This document shows positions 42,950 through 55,134 of a stretch of DNA of 64,000 nucleotides, one piece after another. The notes beneath the pieces are model-generated. The model saw only the letters and a list, made by a program, of their open reading frames with translations, did not search any database and had not been told where the DNA came from. The DNA is from Chlorokybus atmophyticus (Eukaryota > Streptophyta > Chlorokybophyceae > Chlorokybales > Chlorokybaceae): contig RHPI01000273.1 in the NCBI GenBank assembly GCA_009103225.1, forward strand, positions 3,156 through 67,155. Reading direction: 5' to 3'. Position 1 is the stretch's first letter. The number at the start of each line of letters is the position of its first letter. A program made the translations under genes and the position numbers.

Positions 42950-44720
42950 CACCCATGTTGTGAGTCGCAGAACAGTACTTGAGCAACAAAGGCAACAAAC
43001 GATGTATAGCAGGTAGTGGGATGCCGGTTAAGCATAAACCATAACAACATAGTGACAAGGTGCAAGTTGAGCCTCACCTGGCGGTGTAGTGCATGCCACT
43101 CCCCACTCTTGACATCAGGCTCTGCTCGCAGGAGAGACTTCATGAGAGACAACCTGACACTCGAGTAATGCAAATGCGTGTTGCAACGTGCAACATAGTT
43201 GGTGAGTGCAGGCTCCTTGCAGGTTGAGTGTGCACTGCGCGCATGCTGTGCCATGCGCGCAGTGCACACTCAACCTGCAAGGAGCCTGCACTCACCAACT
43301 ACATTGCCAAGCCTGGTACAGTGCTGTCATATGCAGGTGTTTATTATTACACATCCAATGCACCCCAAGCGACAGACAGTTCGAAGGACGCATGAAGAGC
43401 ACAGCCCAACATTCTAACTCATTGCACACCACCTACTCTATGATGGCCATCACGAGCTATACACGCTGCTCTGCACAAGCTGAGTTGCAGAAGGGACAGC
43501 TATCCAAACCACTGGCAGGGAACGGACATGTGCATGCACCCGCGCATCTGCCCACTCAAACGCTGTTGGCAATGCAACCACAGCGCCATCGAGCACTGCC
43601 AGAAACGCAGCATCAAGTACCTCACACAATGTCAGTTCACTCATAGTAATTAGACAGGTAAACAACACTCACCATCCTCAACATGAGCACCAGCTAAACC
43701 TCCTGCTGCACGTGGATGCACCTGTGCATTAGCAAAGACACAGCACAGACTATTGTGACTATTAGCAGATATGTCAGCATTGCCACAACTACAAGACCAC
43801 AATTTCACACAATGCAGCCACACAGATTGCATGCTCATCACATAGAAACCGCCAGTGCATGCAGTTGCGTGACATTGCCAACTCAACACCACTGCGCATA
43901 CATCATGCGTACGGGACACCACTTACCAGGATTTGCAGACATGACAGGGTGCCATCCTCCTCCTTTCACCGCAAGGGGGGGGGGGGGGGGGGGGCGNTCA
44001 GCATACCCATCGTCGCCGCCCTGCAGTGGATGCATGCTCCACTGCCCAATCTCAAATGGCACCCACTCGGTGTCATGCCATTGTTCTACCTAATGCCGGC
44101 GACGTCCAGGATCCATGTCACAAGCAGTATTAATCACCCAGCGCGCAAGCACAACCCCCCCTACCACATGCTCCACAACTAATAAATCACTGCTTACATG
44201 CATAGGCACCCCGCCAGCTCGCCTAACTTTATGAAAACTAAAACGAAAACGAAACCCACCAGGCAACTCCACATGAAGCTCTCTCACACCCTCCGGCAAA
44301 GAGACCCTAAAACCAAATATCTGCACCGGCCAACCCAGCGATACCTGGTGAGAATAGACCACTCAGCTAGCAACCAAATCTCGCGCATGCATCAGCATTA
44401 CAAAATTATGAGCGCAACGCAGTTTCAGCACAACAGGCGACGCTCACCTGCTCGTAGGCCGTCTGATAAAAAGAACGGCTGCGGCTGATGGATGGCAGTG
44501 GACCACCAAGCAAGAATGTGACAGACTTGTGGGCGTTGGCGCCGTCAACGCCGTGCGCAGCCATGACGACCACAACAATATCCGCGCTAACAACGCCGCC
44601 GCCATGGACACAATGGCCTGCTAAAACATACACAAAGCCAAGTCTGTCTCCCCAAGATATCCTCAACAAGACATTTAAAAGCACGGAAGCACGGACCCGG
44701 CTGATGTTTTGCTCACACAA
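42950..44720 (-). CDS. Unidentified multi-exon minus-strand gene, possibly decayed
   Basis: Function unknown. Blocks with good splice signals: 44720-44448 (SWGDRLGFVYVLAGHCV ... RSFYQTAYEQ, donor GTGAGC), 44344 to about 44095 (VSLGWPVQIFGFRVSLPEGV ... VEHVVGGVVLARWV, after a CCAG acceptor), VEQWHDTEWVPFEIGQW with a G20/C20 run and N, ending at 43927 (donor GTAAGT), a 49-bp mini-exon 43721-43673 (VHPRAAGGLAGAHVEDG, donor GTGAGT), DAAFLAVLDGAVVALP (about 43610-43480) and SSVRLSLMKSLLRAEPD (about 43170-43090, donor GTGAGG). A TAG separates GRRRH from VEQW (about 44093). A 50-bp hairpin lies between the last two blocks. No family recognised. Confidence 0.4.
43196..43301. repeat. Perfect 50-bp inverted repeat with a 6-nt loop
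   Basis: Arms 43196-43245 and 43252-43301 are exact reverse complements (TAGTTGGTGAGTGCAGG ... GCGCGCATG), loop CTGTGC. Such a structure would form a very stable hairpin in DNA or RNA. It could be a natural palindrome, a small-RNA precursor, or a fold-back assembly artefact. Confidence 0.95.
43975..43997. other. G20 homopolymer followed by CG and an undetermined base
   Basis: Twenty consecutive G (43975-43994), then CG and N at 43997. Read quality is doubtful here, and the frame of the minus-strand gene across it (a polyproline tract) cannot be trusted. Confidence 0.9.
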
Positions 44721-46509
44721 TCAGTGCTGAACCACTTTCAACAACTGATCTAACACCGATTCAACGGCGTGCTCAACCGCCTATACACTGCTCACAAACA
44801 ACACCAAGCCAAGCCGCACAACAGCTAACGGCACATCGACATGGCATCAACAACGGTGTACAGCGCTCAACCAACACTGATCAACCAGCGCTGAACACGG
44901 TCACTAAATTATGCATATGCATGGTTTATAAAACAATATCAACAAACACAATTAGTGCTAAATCGACGCATATCGATGCGTTACTACAAAGCAACGCGAC
45001 CTACTTCGCCCACACAAACACTGATCGGGCCGGCATAAGCTTTGCCCGAGCAAAAGGCGACCGGCTTTCTCACTGATTACGTCGACGCCAAATTCTCAGC
45101 GTCGTCGAAGATTCGGTACTTACGATTGTCACCGGCGGAGTGCCATTTGTGACAGGCTGTAACATTATAAGGTTGTAACATTCGACTACAGTCATAACAT
45201 ATATACGGATCCGCCGTGAAGTTTATTAAATCCGCAATTTATATCTGGCTCCGTCCATTACAAAGTTGCGGATCCACCCTAAACTTCCAAAACCCATTTC
45301 CACCGGTGTTGTGGCTATGAACATGCGGTGTGTCAGGTCGGGAGATTAGCATGTCACATGCTGCTTTTTTACCAATACCAATGGTATAAATGCTAAGATT
45401 CATCCTTGAGAGGGATCAGTACACTAATTACTACAGCAGTGTGCGTTCGTCTTGCAAGAGGGCCACTTGTGCGTGGAGTGCCTGGTTATTAAATGTTGAA
45501 GGGGCTCTTCCCCTTATCCTTGTGGGGTGTGGTGTTGTGTACATGAGTGTGGGTGTGTTGAGCGTGTGTGCGCCTGAGGCTAGAGCTGAGTGGAGAGACC
45601 GGTGGTCATCCTCTCCGCCTGTGATCCAGAGCTGCAATATCCCGGAGACATGCGGCTTTGGTTACGCTGGTGGTACTTCCATCCGTAAGTCTTGAGTGCT
45701 TGTGCATGAGTTTGCCGTGTCGACCAACAGGTAAGTGAGTGGTATCATTAAAGCAAGATAGTAAGGTAAAGGCTAACAGTTGGTCCGCATGTATTGTAAT
45801 AAAAGTGACATATTAAAGCCGTCATTATTGGCAGCTGTAGCGGATTGCATTAATCGCCGTTGAAACGGTTTAAGGTAGTAAGCAATTTATCTGTGATGAT
45901 TACAATGTCGAGCAAGCTTGTTCAAAAACCAGTCCTCCATTAACGAGGCTAATTTAATGGACCCCTAATTGAAGGCATGTAAGTTGTTTATACAGACAGA
46001 TTACCATAGACATAAAGACAGACATGCAATATAGTGCCGCAATGCGACGCAACAGCACCCAAATTTACATAAACTCTGATAACCACCCATACCCATGGAG
46101 GTGAGGCTACGAAACCTCCCTTGCCTGAGGACTATGCATACTCTATAGCTATAGCATGTATACTTTATATACTCTATAGCTATAGCAAACTTTAAAACCA
46201 CACTATATGTATACTCATGATTTTACAGAAGTACATACACTGTACCATTGTGTATGTACTTTCCTTATTTCGTTCATTATGCCTGGTAATATCTGTCTTG
46301 TAACATGTAGAAAGATATCATGCTTAAGGATATTAGCAATGCGGTATTTGTGCGATTACCCTCATGCCCCACCCCTCTTACCTATATAAGTTGTACAATA
46401 TTATAACACCCTCAATTACAACACGAAGGGGACTTTCTTTATAAGCCCCCCGCGCATTTAGCCCTACAACAACACTTCATTAAATTAGGTGGAGCGGCGA
46501 GGAGGGGGC
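44721..46509. other. No gene recognised
   Basis: AT-richer sequence. A 101-codon plus-strand frame at 45390-45695 has no recognisable motif. The word TACTCTATAGCTATAGCA occurs twice within 50 bp (about 46139 and 46168). Nothing else supportable. Confidence 0.5.
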
Positions 46510-46603
46510 CTGGCACCGACGACAACTTTGCATGTACCTTGAACACTTTTAGGGTTACGAGCACATGATTAGGGTTGCTTACGATCAGTTGCCCGCGTCA
46601 AGT
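46510..46603 (+). repeat. 94-bp exact copy of 40705-40798, ending at an N
   Basis: Every base from CCTGGCACCG to GCGTCAAGT is identical to 40705-40798, and the copy stops exactly at the undetermined base 46604. This is most easily explained by a contig join or misassembly, less likely by a real duplication. Confidence 0.9.
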
Positions 46604-47145
46604 NAAGGAGGCTCCAACTTGTATTCGAATGAATACGGTGTGTGCGGCAGACACACTGCAAGTCCTCCTAATAGGAGCCTCCTTCCCTCAGGATCGGATC
46701 CTGAGGAATACATTACCCATTTTAGTAAATGTCTCCCCCCCGCTGGTCAAATTTCGATTGGCTCCGTGCCATGTCCCTGTCACGGTACACGGCCCTGCAC
46801 CCCCCCACGCCCACATACTGAAACCTGAATCGGCGCCTGACACGGAGCCTTCAGTCAGGCCCAGGCGGCGGCCCTGGCACGGGTGGCAGGGAGACAAAAG
46901 CGAAGAAAGGAAAAGCGCGTGCATCAAGAAACAAGGGACAGGGCCTGCCAGAGGAACGTGTTGGAATTTGAAACGGTGATCTTTGGGGGGGGCCACTGTA
47001 GGTGATGCTGATATGATCGTTGACGTCAACAGCAACAACATGCTGGATGATGCCGCCGCCACTGCCGCTGCCGCCGTAGAGGAGGGCGGCCAGGTAGGTG
47101 CGGTCGTAGAGGACCGTTGTAACCTGAAGGTTGATCTGCAGCAGC

Positions 47146-48949
47146 ATGTCGCTGCTGCCAGCAGCAGGGCAGCAGAGCAGCAGCGGCCAGCGGCGGTCGC
47201 CTGTGGTCGCCGTCGCTAGCAGTAATACTAGTAACACAAACTCTCCAACCGAGGCGCCAACCTTTGCACAATTGTTGTCGCCTTCCTCTGACGGTATGTG
47301 TGTTGGGGGTGGGGAGGGGTGTGTTGGTTACATGCACACATTGGTAGCGTGTCCTCCATGGAACGCGCGTGACAACGTGTTTGGAGTATGTTTGGAGTAT
47401 GTTTTCACAGTTTGTGTCTGTTGGCATGGCAGTGCCTGTGTCGTCATGACGGTAAACCGGTACCAGAGCACCAACAAGCACAGTAAAGCCACCAAACAGC
47501 ATGAGTGCAACCGCACCACAACATCCACAACGCTACTTTTCCCCAAAAAACTGCCCATCCACCACCGTAGTCAAGTGCCACACACAACACCTCATGCAGG
47601 TAACAGCATGCACGCACCTCCCCAAACAAGCGCCGGTTCCGGTCTCGTGCTGAGTATCACACACACACACGCTCGCACACGCACGCAAGCGTGCAACTTC
47701 TTGCGACATTTAGAGCGTGCACACGCTCGTGCACACGCACACACATACACATGCTAATATGCACACGCGCGTGCACGTGTACAACTGCAACATGACATAG
47801 TCAACGACCCCAACATATGCGCAAGAGTGTTGGGTTACACATACATGCACACTGACTTCAACTCTGGCATGCTTCACCTGCTTGTCTGTGTGCAGAGCGG
47901 AGGCGTGCGGGGACACGTATCATCGCAGCCATATGGGGGTCGCCATCTACCCGCATTGCCACATTACTCCTCCTCGTCGCCCCGCTGCTCGCCATCCTCC
48001 TCTTCGTCCACCACCCGCCACGCGCCCGCATCACCACCAGTATCCACAAGTTGGATGTGGACACGCTGTCCGCTGCCGCCGCCACTGCCTGCGAGGCCAA
48101 CAACAACGACCTCACGCGTGTGCTTTCACCCAACAACAACAACAACAACAACAACAATAATGTTAGTGAGGCCACGCTTGCGAGGAGGCCACATTTTCTT
48201 CCCGCATGTGGGGTGTCGCCCGTGCCGGGCTTGAGGGGGACAGGTTGGGGCATGAGTGTGTTTGATGATGTGGGTTTGCGCCGCGCGCACGACGTGTACA
48301 CCCACTCTTCTCCCCCTCCCAAGCTCACAACGGACTACGTGAAGGACGCCCCACCCTTGTCTGCGGTGCTGAAGAATGTGTGCGTGCGGGCGATGAGGGG
48401 TTCAATGTGGCAATACGTGTTCATTAAGCGGGACGAGGCGTGGCTTAATGAGGACCCGCAGTTGAAAATGTCCGGACCCGAGTGGAAGGAAATGTACCAC
48501 TCTTCGCACACGCCGAATATTGTGTTCGCGGCTCGACCCGACCCGGGCGCAGTGTGGGTTTCGGGTATCACGCTGAGGCTTCGCGTGAGCGTGTCCAACC
48601 CCAACCACCACATGTTGGAGAACATACTTCATCAGAGTCTCATACAGCTCCCCGAGTTTACGAGCAAGTTGGGTGGGAATGTGGCCCACTTCCTCGCAGG
48701 TGAGAAGTTCTTCCGGCTGCGTGAACCCGAGTACGCGTTGGCTTCGCACCTCACGCGCGTGGTGACGACGCTGTCGCCGACAGCTGACTTGATCACACTC
48801 GGCGAGGCGGGCAACATGGTGTGCTTCGACACGCTCGTGGCGAACCAGATGTGGATCATAGTGTTGGGTAGGGAGAACCCGCGAGACCGCGTGTACACGC
48901 CGGAGCAGGTGCGCGCACACACGCACACGTGCGCGCGCACGCATGCACG

Positions 48950-48997
<48 letters not shown>

Positions 48998-50034
48998 AGC
49001 TATGAGTTGACACTTTACTGTCCAGGTGTCAGAGGCGATTGCTCGCTTCCGCGCGGCCACATTCGCATACTTGCGCGTGCCTTTACCGCGTCTTTCCCGC
49101 CCCCTTGCTGGCGAGGAGTTGCGAGTGTCCGTGTACGCGCGAACCCACGTGTTCCACCGCTCCCTCTCCAACCCGTGCGAGGTGGCCGCGGGAGTTGTGG
49201 CTGCCTTGCGCACGCCAGGTGGACCCGATGTTAAAGTCCACATCACAAATCTTGATAAGGTGGAAGCAGCCAGCATCGCGTGTGATGCTACTGAGCACCC
49301 CAATCGGCATCCGGAGTTCAGGGACCAAGTGCTCGCTTTTGCCAACACGGACGTGTATGTTGGAGCACACGGAGCACAGGGCGCCCTTGCACTGTACCTA
49401 CCGCGCTGCGCGGCCTTCCTCGAGGTGAGGGCATACACGCACGCATGCAGACACGTACATGTACTTCTGCACACACGCACATCTACAAGCATAGATTTGT
49501 GCACTCGCATGCATGCATGTCTCTGCGTGTGTGGGTGTGCCACACATGCACACGCGCAAGCACACGTGCAGACGTGCGCTTGCACTCACAGACACGCAGG
49601 TCTGCACGGATGCATGCACACACATGCACAGATACGCGCATACACAACATATCAACAAGCATCTCACACATTGTGCTTGTGTCGCGCACTAGATTGATGC
49701 GGACTGCCCTAAGGGCCACTGGTCCGCCTCCGCTTTATACGCTCGCGCTCTCGGCCTTCACGCCTCTTTCCGTCGCGCCAACGACGTGACCTCTACGGGC
49801 GTGCGCGTGTCTCACGTCCCTCGCGACTTCAGCTCCAGGTTGGGTTTCCCGCCCGGCAGCAACGTGTCGCAGACGTGCCAGGGGTTCATTAGCACGATGG
49901 GACACAAGGGGAGTCAATTTACTCCTGACTTCAGAGCGCGTGGGGAAGATGTTGGTGAGTGGACACGCCGGGCGGTGAGCGAGTGGTTTGATGCACGCGC
50001 GCAAGATCGGTTGTTGTCCACTTGCGTTGGGTAA
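47146..50034 (+). CDS. GT61-like (DUF563) glycosyltransferase, type II membrane protein
   Basis: Probable Golgi/ER glycosyltransferase acting on glycans or glycoproteins. Exons 47146-47293, 47896-48908, 49026-49424, 49693-50034 (donors GTATGT, GTGCGC, GTGAGG; AG acceptors) join to 634 codons without a break. The start is the first in-frame ATG (MSLLPAAG) after an upstream stop. Residues 70-87 form a signal anchor (RIATLLLLVAPLLAILLFV) after a basic stretch (RRRAGTR). Residues 129-138 are an Asn tract from an AAC microsatellite. The C-terminal half shows VHITNLDKVE (458-467) and FANTDVYVGAHGAQGALALYLP (about 492-513), matching the AD-x-GxHGAGL-x-N-x-LFLP region of GT61 enzymes such as EOGT and plant xylosyl/arabinosyltransferases, with Gln-Gly in place of Gly-Leu. 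Subfamily and donor sugar are undetermined. Converges with the copper ATPase gene. Confidence 0.8.
47655..47790. repeat. CACACG-rich intron segment (GT61 intron 1)
   Basis: Alternating CA/CG/TG dinucleotides within intron 1 of the glycosyltransferase gene. The same type of sequence fills its introns 2 and 3. Confidence 0.75.
48909..49025. repeat. (AC)n microsatellite filling GT61 intron 2
   Basis: Intron bounded by GTGCGC and CCAG; its core (about 48955-48993) is an uninterrupted CA run of about 20 units flanked by CACGCACG sequence. Confidence 0.9.
49425..49692. repeat. CA/CG/TG-rich GT61 intron 3
   Basis: Intron bounded by GTGAGG and CTAG, composed almost entirely of ACACGCA and GCATGC words, with no coding potential. 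Confidence 0.8.
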
Positions 50035-50898
50035 CAAATTTGTCGCCACATTGAAGAAACATCAGCAGTTTTGAGCAGTACTGGAGGAGGGCTTGGTAGA
50101 GATGAATGCGTAGTGTAGACCTGCATGCCTGTATGAAGCGCTAGTGTACAGAGTAGCGTAGATGAGGTTGGCAGTGATTGCTTGCGGGGGGGCTGAAGGA
50201 GAAGGGCCCAGCAAATGGGTAGCGTCTCGTTACCCAGAATAAAACGTGATACCCTTTGAGTGCCATTAGGAAGCAGCGGTAAGCAAGCAGCTGCAGAGGA
50301 ACAACTTGCTCTCAGTTGGACGCATTACTTGAGAGTATTGTGCTGATGATACATCTCTGTGTACATTTCCTTGCGCCATGCCCATTGTTTGCTGCTCACA
50401 ACCCTGCCCTGCTTCTCCCCAGATATCGCGCGCACGCATGTAGCCTAGCAGCCCCTGTAAGCTAATGCAGTGGTACAGTTACTTGCTATGCAATGTGCGG
50501 GTGATGCCATTGGTTGACTGCGTGCCATGTTGGTTTCGGTACATCTGCACCATGCTGCAGTATGCGCTACCCAGTACCCTGCAGATACACAGACTGTGTT
50601 TTTCGGTAGTGCTAGGCTATTGCCGCGCAAGTGATATCCCGCCCATGCATGTGTGTAAGGAGCAGTAAGTAAGGCTTGTACCAGCAACACGCCGCGTTGT
50701 CAGTCCAAGCTTGGTAAACGACCTTTCGTGCTAATTACACATGCTGTATGTGTGGAATCCACAATGCAGACTCGATGCACATCACTTCAACGTGCTGCAC
50801 GCATGTGCAGTCGCCTCGTGCAGCATATAGCTTAGAAATTACATGCTTGACTTAGGGCAACCAGACTGTACACTGTCGCAAATAATGTCGCATGTGCG
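50035..50898. other. Tail-to-tail intergenic region, nothing recognised
   Basis: Lies between the 3' ends of the glycosyltransferase (plus) and the copper ATPase (minus). It must hold both 3' UTRs; AATAAA occurs at about 50240 on the plus strand. No other feature seen. Confidence 0.6.
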
Positions 50899-53800
50899 CT
50901 ACGACAGTCTGTGGCTATCACTACGCGCTTGTGCCGTCTCTCGTTCTGGTTGCACTCCACTACTACTTCTTGATTGCGTGGATCTGGTCTCATCAGCCGG
51001 TGAAGGGCCTAAAGGTTGTGAAGTTGGCACTGTGTTCTTCGCGTGGTACTGCAACCTCAGCAACAGGGAGTTGGCCATAACAGCCACAGAACTCAAACCC
51101 ATCATGCCGCCAGCTATTGATGGAGTCAACATGAGGCCCGCTGTTGGAAGCAATGCTCCCGCTGCCACTGGAATCCCAATCTGCAACAACAATGCAACAT
51201 CAACATACAGATAACACAACATCAAAACATGATACAGTATGTTCTCAGACCCAACTTTGTAGGCTGTACTGACAGACTTGTATGACAAACCCAATACACA
51301 GAATCTCACCAGATTATATGTGAAGGCCCAGATAAGGTTTTGTCTGATCTTCGCAAAAGTGGCTCTGCTGAGTGAAATGGCATCCAGGACTTGTGGCAAT
51401 CGGTTGCCGGCAAGCACGATGTCGGCGACCTGGGCAGCAACATCCACGGCGGTGCCGACAGCGATGCCAACGTCCGCACAGGCCAGAGCCGCAGCATCGT
51501 TCACACCATCGCCGACCATAGCAACAGAGCGTCCGCTGCTCTGAAGCTTCGACACAACCTGCGCCTTGCCCTCTGGTCGCACACGCGCGTACACATTGTT
51601 GGCAGGGATACCGACGGAAGCAGCCACATGCTTGGCCACTGACTCTTTATCACCTGATACGCAATAGTTAAGAGGAATGACATCAATTGTGTTCACCAAC
51701 TGGACAACTGCTTCACTTGATGTCACACACCTGACAGCATGATGGTGTTTAAGCCCAGCGCTTGCAACCCGCGCACTGTCTCAGCCGCACCTGGGCGCAC
51801 CTCATCAATTATCTCAAAGGCACCAGCCAGCTGTCCATCAACCCCGATATACACAACGGACGCCGTGTCATCATGCGTGCTGGGCTCGTTGCCTGTCACG
51901 CCTTCTTGTCGCAACCACTCCAACGTGCCAACAACAACTTCCCTCCCACTCACTGTCGCCTTGGCACCTGACCCGGGCTCCTCGTGAAAACTGCCACCGG
52001 CCACACGCCACTCGCCTGAAATACACACACACTTGCATGAAGAAGAGTCAAAAGCTCACGCAAAGAGATACGCAGGAACCCACACATTACCGACCTGTGG
52101 CGCCATTGATGACAGATGGGTCGTCATCATGTGGGTGTTCGGCTGCAGCTGCCACAATTGCGCGTGCAACAGGATGAGAGGTTTGTTGTTCAACAGCTGC
52201 TGCTAACCCCAAGAGTGCATTCTCATCAAGCGGAGACTCTCGTACAGTCACCACACGGCTGACAGATGGTCGTCCTGACGTAAGTGTGCCTGTTTTGTCA
52301 AACACAACAGTATCCACCTTGGACGTGCGCTCAATAACATCACCGCCCCTGATCAACAGCCCTCTCCTGGCACCCAATGCGCTGCCGACCAACACAGCTG
52401 TGGGAGTGGCCAAGCCCAACGCGCACGGGCACGCCACCACCAATACATTGCACGCGAGCTGTATTGACAGAAGCAATGGGGATGTCGCACCCGCTGCTGC
52501 CAGCGCTTCTGGCAACAACTTAGTGCCGACTGTTTGCCAGAATGCAAAAGTCGCGGCGGCTGTGGCCATGACGCCATAGCAGAAGTTGCCAGCCACCTGT
52601 GATAAACAAGAAGCACAACATTACCACCAACCTCCACCGTGGACACCATGTGCTGGTGCTATGCACCAAAAGCATTCACAATCTTACCTGATCAGCTAAC
52701 CTTTGCACTGGTGCGGGCCTGGCTTGTGCATCCTCAATCATGCGCACAATGTCTGCTAATGCAGCTTCACCGCCTGCACGGGTGGCCTCCACCACTACAG
52801 CACCGCTGTAATTCACTGTGCCCGCCTTCACTTCATCCTGAAATCAACAGCTTGCCGCTGAGTGTTTCTTGCATGCTTACAGCAACAAGCTTTATTGTTG
52901 CTTTTCAACATACCCCTGGGCCTTTGGCAACAGGGATGGCTTCCCCTGTCATTGTGGATTCATCAACAGACGACCGGCCTGACTGCACAATGCCGTCCAC
53001 CGGTATGCGATCCTGCATCAACGCAATGTTGAGAACTGAACGGGTGAAACAACTTGTAAAAGGGAAGGAAGACAATCCTGGACAGCATTGCTCGCACCCC
53101 AGGGAGGACGAGCACTGTGTCACCCTTCCGGATGTCTGCAGTTGGCACTTCCTTAGGCTTGGTTGATGCATTGAGATCGGACTTATTGGCACCAGTGAGC
53201 AGGCGAGCGCGCGCAGGGAGAAGTGTGAGTAGCGAGGTCATGTCTGAGGAAGCTTGCAGCTTGGCGCGCTGCTCCAGTGCGCGACCGAGCAAGACAAAAG
53301 CCAACAGCATGACAGGTTCCTCGAAGAATGTGTGCCACCCAAGCTTTGGCAGGAGTGCAGCAGCTGCACTGACAGAGAATGTTGACGACACGCCCAACGC
53401 AACAAGCGTGTTCATGTTGGGTTGCCCTCTCCGCAACGAGAGCACACCATCCTTGAGGAGCGTCCGCCCCGGGCCAAGAATGGCAAACACGGACAGCACA
53501 AAATGAAACGGCGTGGAGTGCAAAAACCCAAGCCACTTGGGAAGCGTCCAATGCAACATGTGCGCTGCATGGCTGACAAGCGAGACACCCGCCAGTGTCC
53601 ATGCCATCGCAACATCCCGCGCTGCAACAACCAAGCACACATTGTTATCAGTTTGACATTTCTGTCAATGTATGAACGCGCCACTCTCACTCACTGCTTT
53701 GCTGCAGCTGTTTCATGCGCTGTTCTTGCTTGCTTTGCGTGATGTGCTGCCTCTCCTCAGCAGTTTCTGTGTCTTGCCCTACATGACACACATGTTGTGT

Positions 53801-55134
53801 CAATATTAGATGCAACGTCAACACTGCCCCATGCGACTGTTGCCATTCAGCCCACAAAAAGTGAGGCAGAATGAGATACTCATGCCTGTAACAAGTACCT
53901 CGGACACGTGATGCATACCCGCGTCGAGTAAGTTCCTGCGCCAAGGCCTCACCCGCTCCAGCTGAACCGGTTTCAACATCGCGCGTGGTGCTGAGCTCCA
54001 CCTGTGCCGTCTCTGTGGCGAGGTTGACATTGGCAGAGAACACGGTGGGCTGGTCTTCAAGTATCTTTTTCACTGCGGCAGCACATCTATCTAGAGCCAA
54101 CATTAAATGGTATCAGTTAAAACTGCATGTGCCTCGACAGCGTCAAAAGGTCGTTCATGGTAACACAACAGTAATAACACACCCGCTGAACCCACCCGCC
54201 GCACTTCATGCCACCAACATCCAGCAATACAATCACCCCACTGCCTCCATCTGCGCCCTTGTCTGATTCGCGCGTGCTAGCTGTGGCAGTCGACCCTCTT
54301 TGCCATCTGCCAACAAACGACAAATATGTATCAGCTTGAATAGCAAACACAAACGCGCGACCTCAAGCAATATGGAGATAGTGTTTACTATTCGCATTCA
54401 ATGCTGCTCCAGTCACTTCACGGAACATGACTTGACGCACGCAGAGTCGCTTGGGCCGAACACCAAACTGTGAGACAACCCCGAACAGATGCGGAAGCCT
54501 GCATGTAGTACCTGTACCTCAAATAGCATTCAAAGAAGCGCGCTGCAATTGTACAATGCCGGCTGCCATGAAGCCTGTAATAACAACTGGAAGGTCTACA
54601 ATGGCTTGAGGCATCCTCGTGAACATGTAAGTATATGCACTAGCGTGCACCGCGTGAGGATGCTAACATGAGCAAGCTCGCAAATGCACGCAAGTTCTTG
54701 ACGCCAGCATGCACTTATACACATTGTAATTGACCTTTATAAGAACCAAGAAGTTCTCACCTGTCCCCACCTCCTCCTCCGCCTCCTCCGTTGCCAGCAG
54801 AGCCTGCGGAGCCGCCCCCGCCACCCAGAGCTGCTTGAACCGTCCCGCCTGAGGAGAACACAGCTCCGCTCAGCAGCCGAGCAGACCTGTAGTCTAAAGG
54901 ACGTCCGATTCGCCAGAAGCCCCGTGGAGAAGCAGCAAGAGCAAGCGCTAGATCGCCTCGTCCTCCTCCTCGTCGTGCTCCGCCTGCACCATCTCCAAAC
55001 CGCATGAATGAGGCGCCGGACAGGGCTGCAGCCATGCGGCTGCACGGCCTGGCTCGCAACAGGGAGGAGCACGCGCATCCTCCCAACCCCACGGCGCTCG
55101 GCCGCAGGCCCAGCGTCGCCGCCGCCGCCGCCAT
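50899..55134 (-). CDS. PAA1: Copper-transporting P1B-type ATPase, PAA1/HMA6-like, chloroplast-targeted
   Basis: Pumps Cu(I) across the chloroplast envelope for plastocyanin and superoxide dismutase in plants. Eleven exons: 55134-54761, 54306-54196, 54086-53899, 53778-53695, 53621-53098, 53012-52914, 52837-52688, 52596-52095, 52015-51731, 51653-51310, 51180-50899; all boundaries follow GT-AG and phases join to 981 codons (980 aa, near the family size). Residues 1 to about 110 are Ala/Gly/Ser/Arg-rich with few acidic residues, as in a transit peptide. HMA domain: GGMKCGGC (157-163). Actuator TGEA (449-452). CPC copper motif (566-568). Phosphorylation site DKTGTLT (Asp610). SHPVA (650-654). GDGVND (820-825). 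C-terminal SIAGGMMGLSSVAVMANSLLLR. FFEEPVML, LEQRAK and EEPGSGA...VGTLEW favour PAA1 over PAA2. An upstream in-frame ATG (about 55330) would need an implausible 31-bp intron. Confidence 0.93.

Noticed and set aside
48402-49585. Long minus-strand open frames opposite the GT61 gene
   Set aside because: They are shadows of the GC-rich plus-strand coding exons and of the CA-repeat introns.
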